A DNA stretch of 64,000 bases from Paenibacillus sp. AN1007 (GCF_040702995.1 NZ_CP159992.1:1823501-1887500); one strand, 5' to 3'. Numbered from the stretch's first letter, positions 18,373 through 28,520 are shown. Notes: generated by a model not told the origin, from the letters alone. Numbers and translations are program-made.

Positions 18373-19395
18373 GTGAAGGTTAAGTTTTGGCTGTTGACAG
18401 GGGTTCTATTGATACTTGTGGTGCTCAGTGCATGCGGACAAGCATCCGAGCAACAATCAACTGGTTCGGGAGAGAATATCGCAAGTCAGCCCTCTGAAGC
18501 TTCAAATACAAGTGAATCAGAACAGCAGCAGGAAAACCAGTTCAAAGTTGTACAAACGGAGATGGGAGAGATTTCGATCCCTGCTTCACCAAAGCGTGTG
18601 GTGGGGTTATCCGTTGTATATCCAGAACTGCTGTACGCGCTGGGTGTGGTTCCGGTTGCTGTACAAAATTATCATGAGGAATTTCCGAAATATTTGCAGG
18701 AGCCTTTTGCCAATACGGTGAAAATGGGAATTGCGAAAACTCCGGATTTCGAAATGATACTCGCCGCTGATCCTGACTTGATTATTGCACCTGCATGGTG
18801 GTCGAAGAAGGATTATGATCAGCTCTCGCGCATCGCTCCTACCGTGCTGCTGCCTCAGCGCGAAGAATGGCCGGATGAGCTGCAGGATATCGCTGCGGTT
18901 CTTGGAAAGGAGCAGGAAGCGAAACAGGTTATGGCGGATTTGAAGCAGCACGAAAAAGAGGGATCTGACAAACTGTATAATCTGATTGGCGAGGAAACGG
19001 TGCTGTACGTAAGGATTATGGAAAAGGAAATTATTCTAAACGGTCCGAACCTCTCACGCGGAGCATTTATTCACAAGCGGCTCGGTCTAAAGCCTGTGAA
19101 CAATTTCCCGGAAGGTGAGGCCTCGTTGTCCATTTCTATGGAGGTCCTGCCGGAATATGATGCGGATCATCTCATTATTCAGCTGGATGACGAAGAAAAT
19201 TCGGAAATAAAGAAAAAATATGAGGAATTGCTGAGCACATCGATCTGGAAAAACCTAAAGGCTGTGAAACAGAATCACGTGTACCTCGTGGGTGGTAAGG
19301 AATGGTTTAATCTCGGTATGGCTCCGATGGCCGACAATTATGTAATCGATGATATCGTGGCTGCTTTTGAAGAGAAAAACGAACAAGACAGATGA
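18373..19395 (+). CDS. iron-siderophore ABC transporter substrate-binding lipoprotein
   Basis: Membrane-anchored binding protein of the FeuA/YclQ type, 340 aa. The signal peptide ends in lipobox LSAC at about residues 18-21, followed by a Ser/Gln/Glu-rich tether (~22-60). The binding fold has the family elements SPKRVVGLSVVYPELLYALG and a central long helix. RBS AGGAGGT precedes the start. It sits behind a Fur box and a Btr-like regulator. No permease or ATPase gene lies beside it, so it must share a transporter encoded elsewhere (inference). Confidence 0.9.
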   Translation: MKVKFWLLTGVLLILVVLSACGQASEQQSTGSGENIASQPSEASNTSESEQQQENQFKVVQTEMGEISIPASPKRVVGLSVVYPELLYALGVVPVAVQNYHEEFPKYLQEPFANTVKMGIAKTPDFEMILAADPDLIIAPAWWSKKDYDQLSRIAPTVLLPQREEWPDELQDIAAVLGKEQEAKQVMADLKQHEKEGSDKLYNLIGEETVLYVRIMEKEIILNGPNLSRGAFIHKRLGLKPVNNFPEGEASLSISMEVLPEYDADHLIIQLDDEENSEIKKKYEELLSTSIWKNLKAVKQNHVYLVGGKEWFNLGMAPMADNYVIDDIVAAFEEKNEQDR

Positions 19396-19460
19396 GCCTT
19401 TCCATATGAAATGAAGCAGCCTGCGTATCATTAAGAAATTAAAGATAGGATGTGTCTGCA

Positions 19461-20489
19461 GTGAATGATCTCGACATTTATGATGTAACGATTATTGGCG
19501 GAGGTCCCGCTGGAATGTATGCAGCATTTTACGCCGGTATGCGTGAGATGAAAGTGAAGGTGATTGAAGGCAAAGATCGGCTGGGTGGATTTCTTCAGAC
19601 CTATGCGGATAAAACGATATGGGATGTTGGCGGACTGCCGCCGATGAAATGCGCCAAACTTATTGATTGGCTTGTTCAGCAAGCAGGTACATTTGAGCCC
19701 GTTGTGGTGTTTAATCAAACGATAGACACGTTTAGTCGTCTGGAGAATGGGGTCATTGTGCTGCAGGCGGAAACGGGCGAACTGCATTATACGCGAAGTG
19801 TAATTGCTGCTATTGGGCGAGGCATCGCCGAGGTGCAAAAGCTGGATATGAACACTGCACATGACTATGAACGAGGAAATCTGCATTATACGGTGCAGCA
19901 TTTGGATTATTTTGCGGGGAAAAAAGTGTTGATCTCTGGCGGAGGCAACAGCGCCGTGGATTGGGCGCTTGAACTTGTGGAAAGGGCCTGCTCGGTAACG
20001 GTAGTGCACAGGCAGGATTCGTTTCGTGCAATGGAGCGCAGCGTAAGACAGATGAAAAGCAAGGCGGAGGTACGAACTCCCTATCAGATTGAACATTTAT
20101 ATGGGAACGGGGAACGTATTCATCAGGTCGGTATAATCAACATCACAACAAATGAAGTCATGCGTCTTGATGTGGATGATGTAATTATAAGCCATGGATA
20201 TACAAGCCATGTCAGCAATCTCTCTCGATGCGGACTTGCCATGGAGGAAGGCATGATCGGCATGAACCAGCTGGCTGAAACGAATGTCCCTGGTATTTTT
20301 ACTGCAGGAGATTGTGCTTCGAGGGAAGGTAAAGTGAGATTGATAGCAGGTGCTTTCAATGACGCGATCGTGGCAGTCAACAGTGCCAAGATGTATGTGG
20401 AGCCCGCTGCGGCCGGAATGGCCTATGTGTCGTCACATAATGAGCTGTTTCGAGAGAAAAATCGTGCTCTGGCACGAGATCAAACATGA
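19461..20489 (+). CDS. ferredoxin/flavodoxin-NADP reductase, YumC/YcgT type
   Basis: Flavoprotein of the low-molecular-weight thioredoxin-reductase-like family: FAD motif IIGGGPAGMYAA near the N-terminus, NADPH motif ISGGGNSAVDWALE in the middle and the C-terminal GIFTAGDCA FAD motif. The CxxC redox pair of true thioredoxin reductase is absent, which fits ferredoxin-NADP reductase type 2. I place the start at GTG 19461 because AGGA at 19447-19450 is 10 nt upstream; a GTG at 19452 is in frame but too close. It follows the iron-uptake lipoprotein by 65 bp. In Bacillus ycgT is Fur-controlled, so a role in iron release or electron supply under iron limitation is plausible. Confidence 0.88.
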   Translation: MNDLDIYDVTIIGGGPAGMYAAFYAGMREMKVKVIEGKDRLGGFLQTYADKTIWDVGGLPPMKCAKLIDWLVQQAGTFEPVVVFNQTIDTFSRLENGVIVLQAETGELHYTRSVIAAIGRGIAEVQKLDMNTAHDYERGNLHYTVQHLDYFAGKKVLISGGGNSAVDWALELVERACSVTVVHRQDSFRAMERSVRQMKSKAEVRTPYQIEHLYGNGERIHQVGIINITTNEVMRLDVDDVIISHGYTSHVSNLSRCGLAMEEGMIGMNQLAETNVPGIFTAGDCASREGKVRLIAGAFNDAIVAVNSAKMYVEPAAAGMAYVSSHNELFREKNRALARDQT

Positions 20490-20684
20490 TTGTTAAAAAA
20501 TAGAAGACAGATAAGCAAAAATTTAACGTTTCATTATTTTTACTTCCTTAAAATTGGGAGGAATGGAAAGAGTATCGAATCCGGAAATGTGATTTGTAAA
20601 AATTGATCGAAAAAACACAAAAAATCTTGTAAAATTCACAAGAAAAATAGGGAGTACTCTTGCAATCTTTAACCAAAACCCCGA

Positions 20685-20718
20685 AAATAGAGAGACAGAT
20701 ATAGAAGATTTCTCTATT
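20685..20718 (+). promoter_or_regulatory. hairpin directly upstream of the purT Shine-Dalgarno
   Basis: AATAGAGA and TCTCTATT form an 8-bp stem ending at the GGGAGG ribosome binding site. It could modulate translation initiation or simply be chance in an AT-rich leader. No purine riboswitch core is visible. Confidence 0.3.
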
Positions 20719-20737
20719 GGGAGGATTGGAAAGAACT

Positions 20738-21925
20738 ATGTGGGGTGCTCCTTTTTCGGCTCAAGCCAAAAAAATGCTGCTGCTAGGCAGCGGAGAATTG
20801 GGTAAAGAGGTCGTGATTGAGGCCGCACGTCTGGGCGTAGAAACGATCGCTGTTGATCGTTACGAGAATGCACCAGCCATGCAGGTCGCACATCGATCTT
20901 ACTGCATCGACATGTTAGATGGCGAGGCATTGAAACAATTGATCCGTAAGGAACAACCGCATTACATCGTACCTGAGATTGAAGCCATTGCAACAGAGGC
21001 ACTGCTCGAACTTGAGGAAGAAGGCTTTTGTGTCGTACCAACGGCTCGTGCTGCTCGCTTGACTATGGATCGTGAAGGTATCCGTCGATTGGCAGCCGAA
21101 CAGCTGAATCTTCCTACTGCGGCTTACCTTTTTGCGGATAGTCTGGAGCAGCTTCAGGAAGCTGTCCGTGAACTGGGGACACCATGCGTTATTAAACCAC
21201 TGATGAGTTCATCCGGTAAAGGTCAGAGTGTCTGCCGTGTGCCGGAAGATGCAGCGAATTGCTGGGAAGCGGCACTTTCAGGAGCGCGCGGCAAATCCGT
21301 ACGTGTTATCGTGGAAAGCTTTGTAAAGTTTGAGAGTGAGATTACACTGCTCACCGTCAGATCTGTGTCGGGTACTGTTTTTTGTCCTCCGATTGGTCAC
21401 ATCCAGAAGGATGGGGATTATGTCGAATCATGGCAGCCTCACGCGATGACCTCTGAGCAGTGGGAACAGGCTTGTCTAATTGCAAAGACGGTCACGGATG
21501 AGCTGGGAGGGTATGGGCTTTTTGGCGTCGAACTCTTCCTGACTGCCGATGGTGTGGTGTTCAGTGAAATATCTCCTCGACCGCATGATACAGGTATGGT
21601 TACGATGGTTACGCAGGATAGCTCTGAATTTGCGCTTCATGTGCGTGCCATTCTTGGTTTTCCCGTCACAGAAGTACATTTGCTGACACCGGGAGCTTCA
21701 GCTACGCTGAAGGCCGATGTTGAAACATCTGATTTCACGATTCGTGGAATGGAAGATGCGCTGGCCCTGCCTCGTACTCAGGTTCGTGTATTTGGTAAAC
21801 CTGAAACGAAACAGGGACGCCGGATGGCTGCGGCGCTTAGTGCTGGAACAGATGTGGAAGAAGCTCGTAAAACAGCGGTTCAAGCCGCAAATATGCTGAA
21901 AGTGGAGGTAAATCATGTCCAATAA
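20738..21925 (+). CDS. purT: formate-dependent phosphoribosylglycinamide formyltransferase
   Basis: ATP-grasp enzyme of purine synthesis that makes formyl-GAR from GAR, formate and ATP. Length is 395 aa from ATG 20738 (family ~390). Visible features are the N-terminal [12 protein letters not shown] nucleotide-fold motif, the ATP-grasp segment [15 protein letters not shown], and [13 protein letters not shown] in the metal/ATP site. A TTG at 20717 would add seven residues but the GGGAGG RBS lies after it, so ATG 20738 is preferred. The last 11 bp overlap the following acetyltransferase gene. Confidence 0.95.
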   Translation: MWGAPFSAQAKKMLLLGSGELGKEVVIEAARLGVETIAVDRYENAPAMQVAHRSYCIDMLDGEALKQLIRKEQPHYIVPEIEAIATEALLELEEEGFCVVPTARAARLTMDREGIRRLAAEQLNLPTAAYLFADSLEQLQEAVRELGTPCVIKPLMSSSGKGQSVCRVPEDAANCWEAALSGARGKSVRVIVESFVKFESEITLLTVRSVSGTVFCPPIGHIQKDGDYVESWQPHAMTSEQWEQACLIAKTVTDELGGYGLFGVELFLTADGVVFSEISPRPHDTGMVTMVTQDSSEFALHVRAILGFPVTEVHLLTPGASATLKADVETSDFTIRGMEDALALPRTQVRVFGKPETKQGRRMAAALSAGTDVEEARKTAVQAANMLKVEVNHVQ

Positions 21926-22373
21926 TGTGGAGGCCCCTGTACTGATGATCCGAGAGTGTGAACTGCGAGATGCTGAAGCGGTAACGGGATTGATGCGAGA
22001 GGTCAGCTATCCGACAACAACCAATGTTATGAAAGAGCGCATTGAGAGTATGGAGAGCAATCCCAACGCGTGCATGCTTGTTGCCGAAGTGGATGAACAG
22101 ATTATTGGTGTGGTTGGCTTGCAATGTGTTCAAAGTCATGCCTATCCGGAACCTGCTGCCCAGATTACTTCTTTAATCGTGGGTCAGGAATATCGCGGAA
22201 GCGGCATCGGCCGCCGCCTGATGGCTCGTGCTGAAGACTGGGGCAAAAAGAAGGGTGGTAAGCAGCTGTTCGTCACGGGTGCCAATCGTGAAGTGACTTC
22301 AACGACTTATTCCTTCTATGAGCATATTGGTTTTCAGAAGAAGGGATATCGCTTCAGTAAAGTTCTTTTATAA
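21915..22373 (+). CDS. GNAT-family N-acetyltransferase
   Basis: A 152-aa acetyltransferase with the GNAT fold: beta-rich N-terminus [12 protein letters not shown], acetyl-CoA pyrophosphate loop [13 protein letters not shown] and the C-terminal [16 protein letters not shown] signature. Substrate unknown. It overlaps purT by 11 nt and has an internal RBS (GGAGGT), so it is translationally coupled to purT. A terminator follows. Confidence 0.88.
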   Translation: MSNNVEAPVLMIRECELRDAEAVTGLMREVSYPTTTNVMKERIESMESNPNACMLVAEVDEQIIGVVGLQCVQSHAYPEPAAQITSLIVGQEYRGSGIGRRLMARAEDWGKKKGGKQLFVTGANREVTSTTYSFYEHIGFQKKGYRFSKVLL

Positions 22374-22383
22374 TAGATGAGAC

Positions 22384-22423
22384 GGCATTCAGCAGGTGGG
22401 AACCTGACTGAGTGCCTTTTTTT
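22384..22423 (+). terminator. intrinsic terminator of the purT operon
   Basis: GGCATTCAG at 22384-22392 pairs with CTGAGTGCC at 22408-22416 (inner CAGGT/ACCTG), followed by a T-run. Confidence 0.88.
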
Positions 22424-22666
22424 ACGCTTGTATATGTGATATCGTGTGAGCATTTTCAAAATGATTGTGAAGAAGCTTCGTTATGTATATGTTCTGAACG
22501 TCCGGCTTCGGGCCAGTTTATATAAACGGATAAAGATATTTTGAAACATTTAATGATGACAAAAAAGTTACTTTTCCATTATTTACGGGTTCACAATCTC
22601 TTTACGAATTGATATACTGCTAGAGTAATGATTACAAACTTGTAACAATTAATTCTAAGGAGATGA

Positions 22667-23392
22667 ATGAATTTGAAGAAGAACTGGATGAAAACCGTTG
22701 TGACAGGCAGTCTGACAGCTGTACTCGCTGTAGGAATTATGCTTCCCGCCTCCGCGTCTGCTGCAGATTCAACATATAACACGACTACAACGTATAAAGT
22801 TGTGAATGCAGATAGCCTGAAAGCTTATATCGAGTCATGGCTCAAGCAAAACGGATACAAGGTATCTGAAGGACAAGCCGTTGAGAAACCAGCAGCACAG
22901 CCTGAAACTAAACCTGAACAGCCAAGCACACCTGCAAAGCCAGTACAAGAAGAGAAACCGGCACCGACAACACCAGCCAAAGATCCTTCAAGCACAGGCA
23001 GTAACGGTACTCAAAGCTCACAATCCGATTTCGCTGCACAAGTGGTGAAACTGGTAAACGCTGAACGTGCCAAAGCAGGTCTCGGTGCACTGGCATCAGA
23101 CTCGCTTCTGGACAAGGTCGCTATGGCCAAAGTTAAAGATATGAGCAGCAATAACTATTTTGACCACCAGTCTCCAACGTATGGTTCTCCGTTTGATATG
23201 ATGAAACAATTCGGAGTAACTTACAGCTACGCTGGCGAAAACATCGCTAAAGGTCAAAAAACACCTCAGGAAGTTGTAACTGCCTGGATGAACAGTGCGG
23301 GTCACCGTGCGAACATCCTAAGCAAAAACTTTACGCATATCGGTGTAGGTTTCTATAACGGATATTGGGCTCAAGAGTTTATCGGTAAATAA
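22667..23392 (+). CDS. secreted CAP-domain protein (SCP/YkwD-like)
   Basis: Exported 241-aa protein. The signal peptide spans ~1-32 (ending ASA). A Pro/Glu/Lys-rich linker at ~75-112 leads to a C-terminal CAP domain (~125-241) with VKLVNAERAKAGL, the HQSPTYGSPFDMM region, GENIAKG, WMNSAGHRANIL and the final HIGVGFYNGYWAQEF. The CAP cavity histidines and glutamates are present. Bacillus YkwD-type proteins are secreted and of unclear function; SafA-like spore association is also possible. RBS AAGGAG lies 4 nt before ATG 22667 and 10 nt before TTG 22673, so TTG is an alternative start. Confidence 0.87.
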   Translation: MNLKKNWMKTVVTGSLTAVLAVGIMLPASASAADSTYNTTTTYKVVNADSLKAYIESWLKQNGYKVSEGQAVEKPAAQPETKPEQPSTPAKPVQEEKPAPTTPAKDPSSTGSNGTQSSQSDFAAQVVKLVNAERAKAGLGALASDSLLDKVAMAKVKDMSSNNYFDHQSPTYGSPFDMMKQFGVTYSYAGENIAKGQKTPQEVVTAWMNSAGHRANILSKNFTHIGVGFYNGYWAQEFIGK

Positions 23393-23430
23393 GACCTGGA
23401 CATGAATATCCAAAATTTCTTTATCATAAA

Positions 23431-23479
23431 AAGTCATATGTGCACACAGCCGAAATACTGTGTGTGCTATGGCTTTTTT
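23431..23479 (+). terminator. intrinsic terminator
   Basis: AAGTCATA...CACACAG pairs with CTGTGTG...TATGGCTT around CCGAAATA, followed by TTTTTT. Confidence 0.85.
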
Positions 23480-23628
23480 CCATTTTTTGAGCTTAGTAAA
23501 TGTCTGTATTGTGAATACGGCAGCAAAATTTGCAAATTAACGACAGAAGACTTATGTTATTTAGAATAAGCAGTATCTTGATGCAAAAGCCATTATAAAT
23601 TATATGCACCTGACTGGAGATGTGATGG

Positions 23629-24504
23629 ATGAAAAAGAACAAAAATCTTGATTCAGCGCCCTGGATCTGGAGAAGTGTAAGTACGATATCCATTGCAGCA
23701 ACATTATTGCTGCTGTTCGGATTTGGTTACGCCATAAAAGATGTGATTTATCCTCAAGGAGACTCGAAGCTTAATGATGGACAGAAGGCTGTCGGGTCAG
23801 CCCAGGAAGCACCAAATGGCACTAATAAAGGGATTGTCGAAGATGGGAAGATTCGAATGGCTGTCATCGGAGATTCTCTTGCCAGAGGTACAGGGGATGA
23901 TGAAGGACTAGGGTTTGTAAGGCGGGCGGGCAATCTGCTGAAAGATGAAGGTTATGACGTTCAGGTGCTAAATAATCTGGGTGTGAACGGCCTGCGAACC
24001 GATGCATTATTAAAAAAGCTGGATGAACAAGGCGTCAAGTATGTCTTGGAACAGTCCAACTTTATTCTGCTCTCGATCGGTGCAAATGACCTGTTTCAAG
24101 GCGGACAGGTTCTTCAGGGTGAAGACCCGCCTACTGCGGAAAAATTGGCTGCGGCACTGCCAGAAACGTCGAAAAGGCTGCAGGAGATTTTGAAGAAAGT
24201 GAAAGAAATCAACCCCAACGCGCAGATCATGTACATCGGATTATATAATCCGTTTGGTAATGTGAAAGACCTGGAAAAGCCGGGGAATGCTGTTGTCGCT
24301 GCCTGGAATGATGCGGCAATGTCGATTTTGAACAATGAAGATAAAATGAGCCTTGTGCCGACATTTGATCTGTTTGAGAATCATCTGGATGAGTATCTTT
24401 CATCGGACCATTTCCATCCCAATGGACAAGGTTATCAGCAGATGGCTGTTCGCATTGCACAGGAATATCAGGGGAACAAATCGGCAGAAGGGAGCGCAAA
24501 ATAA
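23629..24504 (+). CDS. membrane-anchored SGNH/GDSL hydrolase
   Basis: A 291-aa protein with one N-terminal membrane segment (~15-40) and an extracellular SGNH esterase domain. The catalytic Ser is S83 in IGDSLARG, the Gly/Asn oxyanion blocks are GVNGLRT and SIGANDLF, and the Asp-His pair is in SSDHFHPNGQG. The family includes lipases, acyl-esterases and wall polysaccharide deacetylases; substrate not known. An ABC-2 exporter starts at the next base, so the three genes form one operon. Confidence 0.87.
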   Translation: MKKNKNLDSAPWIWRSVSTISIAATLLLLFGFGYAIKDVIYPQGDSKLNDGQKAVGSAQEAPNGTNKGIVEDGKIRMAVIGDSLARGTGDDEGLGFVRRAGNLLKDEGYDVQVLNNLGVNGLRTDALLKKLDEQGVKYVLEQSNFILLSIGANDLFQGGQVLQGEDPPTAEKLAAALPETSKRLQEILKKVKEINPNAQIMYIGLYNPFGNVKDLEKPGNAVVAAWNDAAMSILNNEDKMSLVPTFDLFENHLDEYLSSDHFHPNGQGYQQMAVRIAQEYQGNKSAEGSAK

Positions 24505-25470
24505 ATGGCAGAGAAGCAGTATGAATCCGTTTTGTCCGTACAGCATTTGAAGAAGAAGATCGGGCGAAAATGGATTATTAAAGATGTCACTTTTGATGTT
24601 AAGCCGGGTGAAATATTCGGATTTCTGGGACCAAATGGAGCGGGGAAAACAACAACCATCCGTATGCTTGTGGATCTGATCAAACCTACAGAAGGGAAGA
24701 TTTCGGTCTGTGGTTACGATGTGAACCGGGATCCGGAACGGGCGCTAAAATATGTCGGATCGATTGTAGAAAATCCCGAGGTTTATACATATTTGACCGG
24801 GTGGGAGAACTTGGAGCATTTTGCCCGCATGCAGCCAGGAGTAGATCATGAGCGTATTCAGGAAGTGGTCAACATCGTCCGTCTGGATCAACGTATTCAT
24901 GATAAAGTCAGAACGTATTCCCTAGGTATGCGCCAGCGGCTCGGGATTGCTCAGGCACTGCTTGGACGACCGCGTCTGCTCATTCTGGATGAGCCAACGA
25001 ACGGACTGGATCCTAAAGGGATTAAAGAACTGCGAGAGTTCATCAAGCAGCTTGCCAGTGAAGGTATGGCTGTGTTTGTCAGCAGTCACTTGTTAAGTGA
25101 GATCCAGCTTCTCTGCGACAGGGTTGCAATTATCAGTGCCGGCCGTGTACTTGCGGTTGGCGGTGTAAATGAATTGATTGAAGACCACTCCAAGGTCGCG
25201 ATCTGGCACCTTACTCCGTTTGACGCAGGCCGTCAGATATTAATTGATAGGGGAATTTCGCTGGTCAGCCGCCCTGGTGATGTCATGGATGATACCATTG
25301 TTGCAGGGCTGGGTGCCAACGCTGTTGTTGCCGAGATGCATGAAGAATTGATTCCGGAGCTGGTACAGCAGATGGTTGAGGCAGGGATTCAAATCGAAGG
25401 CGTGCAGCGGATTCAGCCAACACTTGAGCAGTTATTCTTAAAAATGACAGAAGGTGAATCCATTGAGTAA
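24505..25470 (+). CDS. ABC-2 type transporter ATP-binding protein
   Basis: A 321-aa cytosolic ATPase with Walker A FLGPNGAGKTTT, Q-loop region ENPEVYTYLTG, signature YSLGMRQRLGIAQ, Walker B LLILDEPTNGLD and switch His in SSHLLSE. The C-terminal ~100 residues are the usual accessory domain of CcmA-like exporters. It starts immediately after the SGNH hydrolase stop and its 3' end overlaps the permease gene. Confidence 0.93.
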   Translation: MAEKQYESVLSVQHLKKKIGRKWIIKDVTFDVKPGEIFGFLGPNGAGKTTTIRMLVDLIKPTEGKISVCGYDVNRDPERALKYVGSIVENPEVYTYLTGWENLEHFARMQPGVDHERIQEVVNIVRLDQRIHDKVRTYSLGMRQRLGIAQALLGRPRLLILDEPTNGLDPKGIKELREFIKQLASEGMAVFVSSHLLSEIQLLCDRVAIISAGRVLAVGGVNELIEDHSKVAIWHLTPFDAGRQILIDRGISLVSRPGDVMDDTIVAGLGANAVVAEMHEELIPELVQQMVEAGIQIEGVQRIQPTLEQLFLKMTEGESIE

Positions 25471-26452
25471 TATTATGCCGCTGATTCGTAATGAAACCAT
25501 CAAGATGGTTAAGAAGAAACGTCTTTATATCATTTTTATCGTTCTGGCTGTACTTGTTCCGATGTTTACGTATGCACAGATGAAATCAGCTCAGAATAAC
25601 CGGGACAAGTTCGGTGGTGATTGGAGGCTTGAACTGCAGCAGGCGATTACCGATAATCAGAACTCACTCGGCAGTGACCGGGTTCCTGAAGAATTTAAAA
25701 AGTACAGAGCCGTTTATATCCAGCAGATGCAGTACTACCTGGAAAATAATATAAATCCCAAAGAGCCGGGCGGGGTGACGTTTACGCGGGAGTTTATGAA
25801 CAATGCCGTCGGATTATTTATCCCTCTTTTAATTATGGCGATTGCGTCCGATTTGGTATCCGGTGAACGTACGACAGGTACGATCAAAATGCTGCTGACA
25901 CGCCCCGTGAGGCGGTGGAAAGTGCTTCTCAGCAAGCTGATCACGCTGATCATGTTTGTCTCCATCATCGTCGTTTCTGCTTATGTGATCTGTTATGGGA
26001 TATCCGGAGCTGTTTTTGGTTACAAAGGATTCGGTATACCTGTTTTCACAGGATTCAAAGTGGTGGGTACCGATGTGGATATGTCTGCTGTGCATGCAGT
26101 AAGTCAATGGCAGTACATGCTGATGCAGGCAGGTTTGATCTGGTTTGTGAGCATAATCGTGGCTATGCTGGCATTTATGGTGTCGGTTCTTGTTCGCAGT
26201 ACGGCTGCAAGTATCGTAATTATGATGGCAGCATTGATTGCCGGAACGATTCTTACCAACATGGCGGCTTCGTGGGAAACGGCAAAATATTTGTTTATGG
26301 TCAATCTCGAACTCCCTAACTATCTATCAGGCGGACTGCCGCCAATTGAAGGAATGAATCTCGGTTTTTCCCTTATTGTGCTTAGCATTTGGGGTGCTGC
26401 ATCACTCTTTGTCTCATTCCTTGTCTTTACGAAACGGGATATCTTGAATTAA
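25463..26452 (+). CDS. ABC-2 type transporter permease
   Basis: Six-TM permease of the ABC-2 superfamily (SGERTTGTIKMLLTRPVRR is the typical conserved block after TM2). One segment follows the basic N-terminus and five cluster at ~120-330, with a ~90-residue external loop between the first two. I prefer TTG 25463, 6 nt after AAGGTG and overlapping the ATPase stop by 8 nt. GTG 25454 and ATG 25475 are alternatives. With the ATPase it forms an exporter; cargo unknown, though linkage to an esterase suggests an envelope substrate (inference). Confidence 0.9.
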   Translation: MSNIMPLIRNETIKMVKKKRLYIIFIVLAVLVPMFTYAQMKSAQNNRDKFGGDWRLELQQAITDNQNSLGSDRVPEEFKKYRAVYIQQMQYYLENNINPKEPGGVTFTREFMNNAVGLFIPLLIMAIASDLVSGERTTGTIKMLLTRPVRRWKVLLSKLITLIMFVSIIVVSAYVICYGISGAVFGYKGFGIPVFTGFKVVGTDVDMSAVHAVSQWQYMLMQAGLIWFVSIIVAMLAFMVSVLVRSTAASIVIMMAALIAGTILTNMAASWETAKYLFMVNLELPNYLSGGLPPIEGMNLGFSLIVLSIWGAASLFVSFLVFTKRDILN

Positions 26453-26528
26453 AATGGACAAGGATAAGAAAACATCTGTTTGCATTTCAGGCAATTTTGT
26501 AGTTTCAAGTTAAGAAGGGGGAGCATGA

Positions 26529-28508
26529 ATGGTCGAGCAAATCGATATGTCAGCAGGTTCGACAGGCGGAGGACAGGGCGCCTCGGGCTACGACGCGGAC
26601 GACATTCAAGTACTTGAAGGACTGGTAGCGGTTCGGAAACGGCCGGGGATGTACATCGGAAGCACCAGTACTTCAGGTCTACATCATTTGGTATGGGAAA
26701 TCGTGGACAACGCTGTCGATGAGCACCTTGCCAAATTCTGCTCCAAAATCGATATCACACTGCATAAGGACGGTTCTATTACGGTTCAGGATAACGGAAG
26801 GGGAATTCCGACAGGTATACATAAAACAGGGATTCCTACTCCCCAGGTCGTGTTTACGATTTTGCACGCAGGCGGTAAGTTCGGTGGATCAGGATATAAA
26901 AAATCAGGCGGTCTGCACGGCGTAGGTGCTTCGGTCACCAACGCGTTGTCAGAGTGGCTTGAGGTCGAAATCTTCCGGGATGGCAAGATTCATCGGCAGC
27001 GTTTTGAATACTGGCAGGACAAAAAAGGTGTAGAACATGTAGGGGAACCTGTGACAGGCCTTGAAGTGTTAGGAAACACCAATCGTACCGGAACCAAAGT
27101 TACATTTAAACCGGATATTCGTGTATTCCAACATGGTATTCAGTTGAATTATGACACCCTGGCAGAACGTCTTCAAGAAATCGCTTTTTTGAACTCAGGT
27201 CTGAAAATTGTGCTGAAGGATGAACGTTCAGGGAATCAGGATGAGTTTATGTATGAGGGCGGAGCAAGTCAGTTTGTCGAATTTTTGAATGAAAACAAAG
27301 ATGTACTGCATGATGTCATTCACTTTTACGCAGATAAGGATGATATCGAGGTTGAAGTGGCTATTCAATACAATGCAGGATATACGGAGACACTGGCTTC
27401 GTTTGTGAACTCGATTCCAACCCGCGGCGGGGGTACGCATGAGACCGGATTCAGGGCGGCTTACACCCGTGTAATGAACGATTACGCTCGCCGCACCAGT
27501 ATGATCAAGGAAAAGGATAAAAATCTGGAAGGCAATGATCTGCGTGAAGGCATGATGGCTGTAATCAGCGTCAAAATGTCAGAGGTGGAATTTGTCGGTC
27601 AGACGAAAGACCAGCTCGGAAGTGCTGCTGCCCGCAGTGCAGTGGATTCAGTGGTTTCCGAGAACATTCAACGTTTTCTGGAAGAGAATCCTCAGGTTGC
27701 ACAGACTTTGATTCGCAAAGCAGTGCAGGCGTCCAAAGCGAGAGAAGCAGCCCGCAAAGCCCGTGACGAAATGCGTACAGGGAAAAAACGCAGTGAAAGT
27801 TCGAACCTAAACGGCAAGCTGACGCCAGCACAGTCGAAGGATTTTACACGCAATGAGCTGTTTATTGTGGAAGGAGACTCGGCAGGCGGTTCGGCGAAGC
27901 AGGGTCGGGACTCCAAAATACAGGCAATTCTGCCGTTGAAGGGAAAACCGCTTAACCCGGAAAAATCAAAGCTGGCTGATATTCTCAAAAACGAAGAGTA
28001 TCGTGCAATTACAGCAGCGATCGGAGCAGGGATTGGAACTGAATTTGCGGTAGAGGACAGCAATTATTCCAAAATTATCATCATGACGGATGCCGACACG
28101 GACGGGGCGCATATTCAAGTGCTGCTGCTTACTTTCTTTTACCGTTACATGAAACCGTTAATTGATGCAGGTAAAGTATATATTGCGCAGCCGCCTTTAT
28201 ATAAGCTGACACGTAAATCGGGCAAAATGGCAGCCGTAAGATATGCTTGGACTGATGAGGAACTCGCCAATTACATGAAAGAATTTGGCAATAATGTTGA
28301 GCTGCAGCGTTATAAAGGTCTAGGTGAGATGAACCCGGATCAGCTGTGGGAAACGACAATGAACCCGGAAACACGAGCTATGCTGAAAGTGGAGATTGTG
28401 GATGCAGCCAAAGCGGAGCGTCGTGTGTCAACACTGATGGGGGACAAGGTGGACCCTCGTAAACGCTGGATTGTAGAGAATGTCGACTTTACAGAGTACG
28501 AAGAATAG
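26529..28508 (+). CDS. parE: DNA topoisomerase IV subunit B
   Basis: ATPase subunit of topoisomerase IV, 659 aa. GHKL ATPase motifs are EIVDNAVDEH, QDNGRGIP and GGLHGVGASVTNALS, and the TOPRIM domain has EGDSAGGSAKQGRD and MTDADTDGAHIQ. Wording around these motifs is closer to ParE than GyrB of Bacillus. RBS AAGGGGGAG precedes the ATG. parC follows 12 bp after the stop. Confidence 0.95.
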   Translation: MVEQIDMSAGSTGGGQGASGYDADDIQVLEGLVAVRKRPGMYIGSTSTSGLHHLVWEIVDNAVDEHLAKFCSKIDITLHKDGSITVQDNGRGIPTGIHKTGIPTPQVVFTILHAGGKFGGSGYKKSGGLHGVGASVTNALSEWLEVEIFRDGKIHRQRFEYWQDKKGVEHVGEPVTGLEVLGNTNRTGTKVTFKPDIRVFQHGIQLNYDTLAERLQEIAFLNSGLKIVLKDERSGNQDEFMYEGGASQFVEFLNENKDVLHDVIHFYADKDDIEVEVAIQYNAGYTETLASFVNSIPTRGGGTHETGFRAAYTRVMNDYARRTSMIKEKDKNLEGNDLREGMMAVISVKMSEVEFVGQTKDQLGSAAARSAVDSVVSENIQRFLEENPQVAQTLIRKAVQASKAREAARKARDEMRTGKKRSESSNLNGKLTPAQSKDFTRNELFIVEGDSAGGSAKQGRDSKIQAILPLKGKPLNPEKSKLADILKNEEYRAITAAIGAGIGTEFAVEDSNYSKIIIMTDADTDGAHIQVLLLTFFYRYMKPLIDAGKVYIAQPPLYKLTRKSGKMAAVRYAWTDEELANYMKEFGNNVELQRYKGLGEMNPDQLWETTMNPETRAMLKVEIVDAAKAERRVSTLMGDKVDPRKRWIVENVDFTEYEE

Positions 28509-28520
28509 AAGGTGCTTGGA

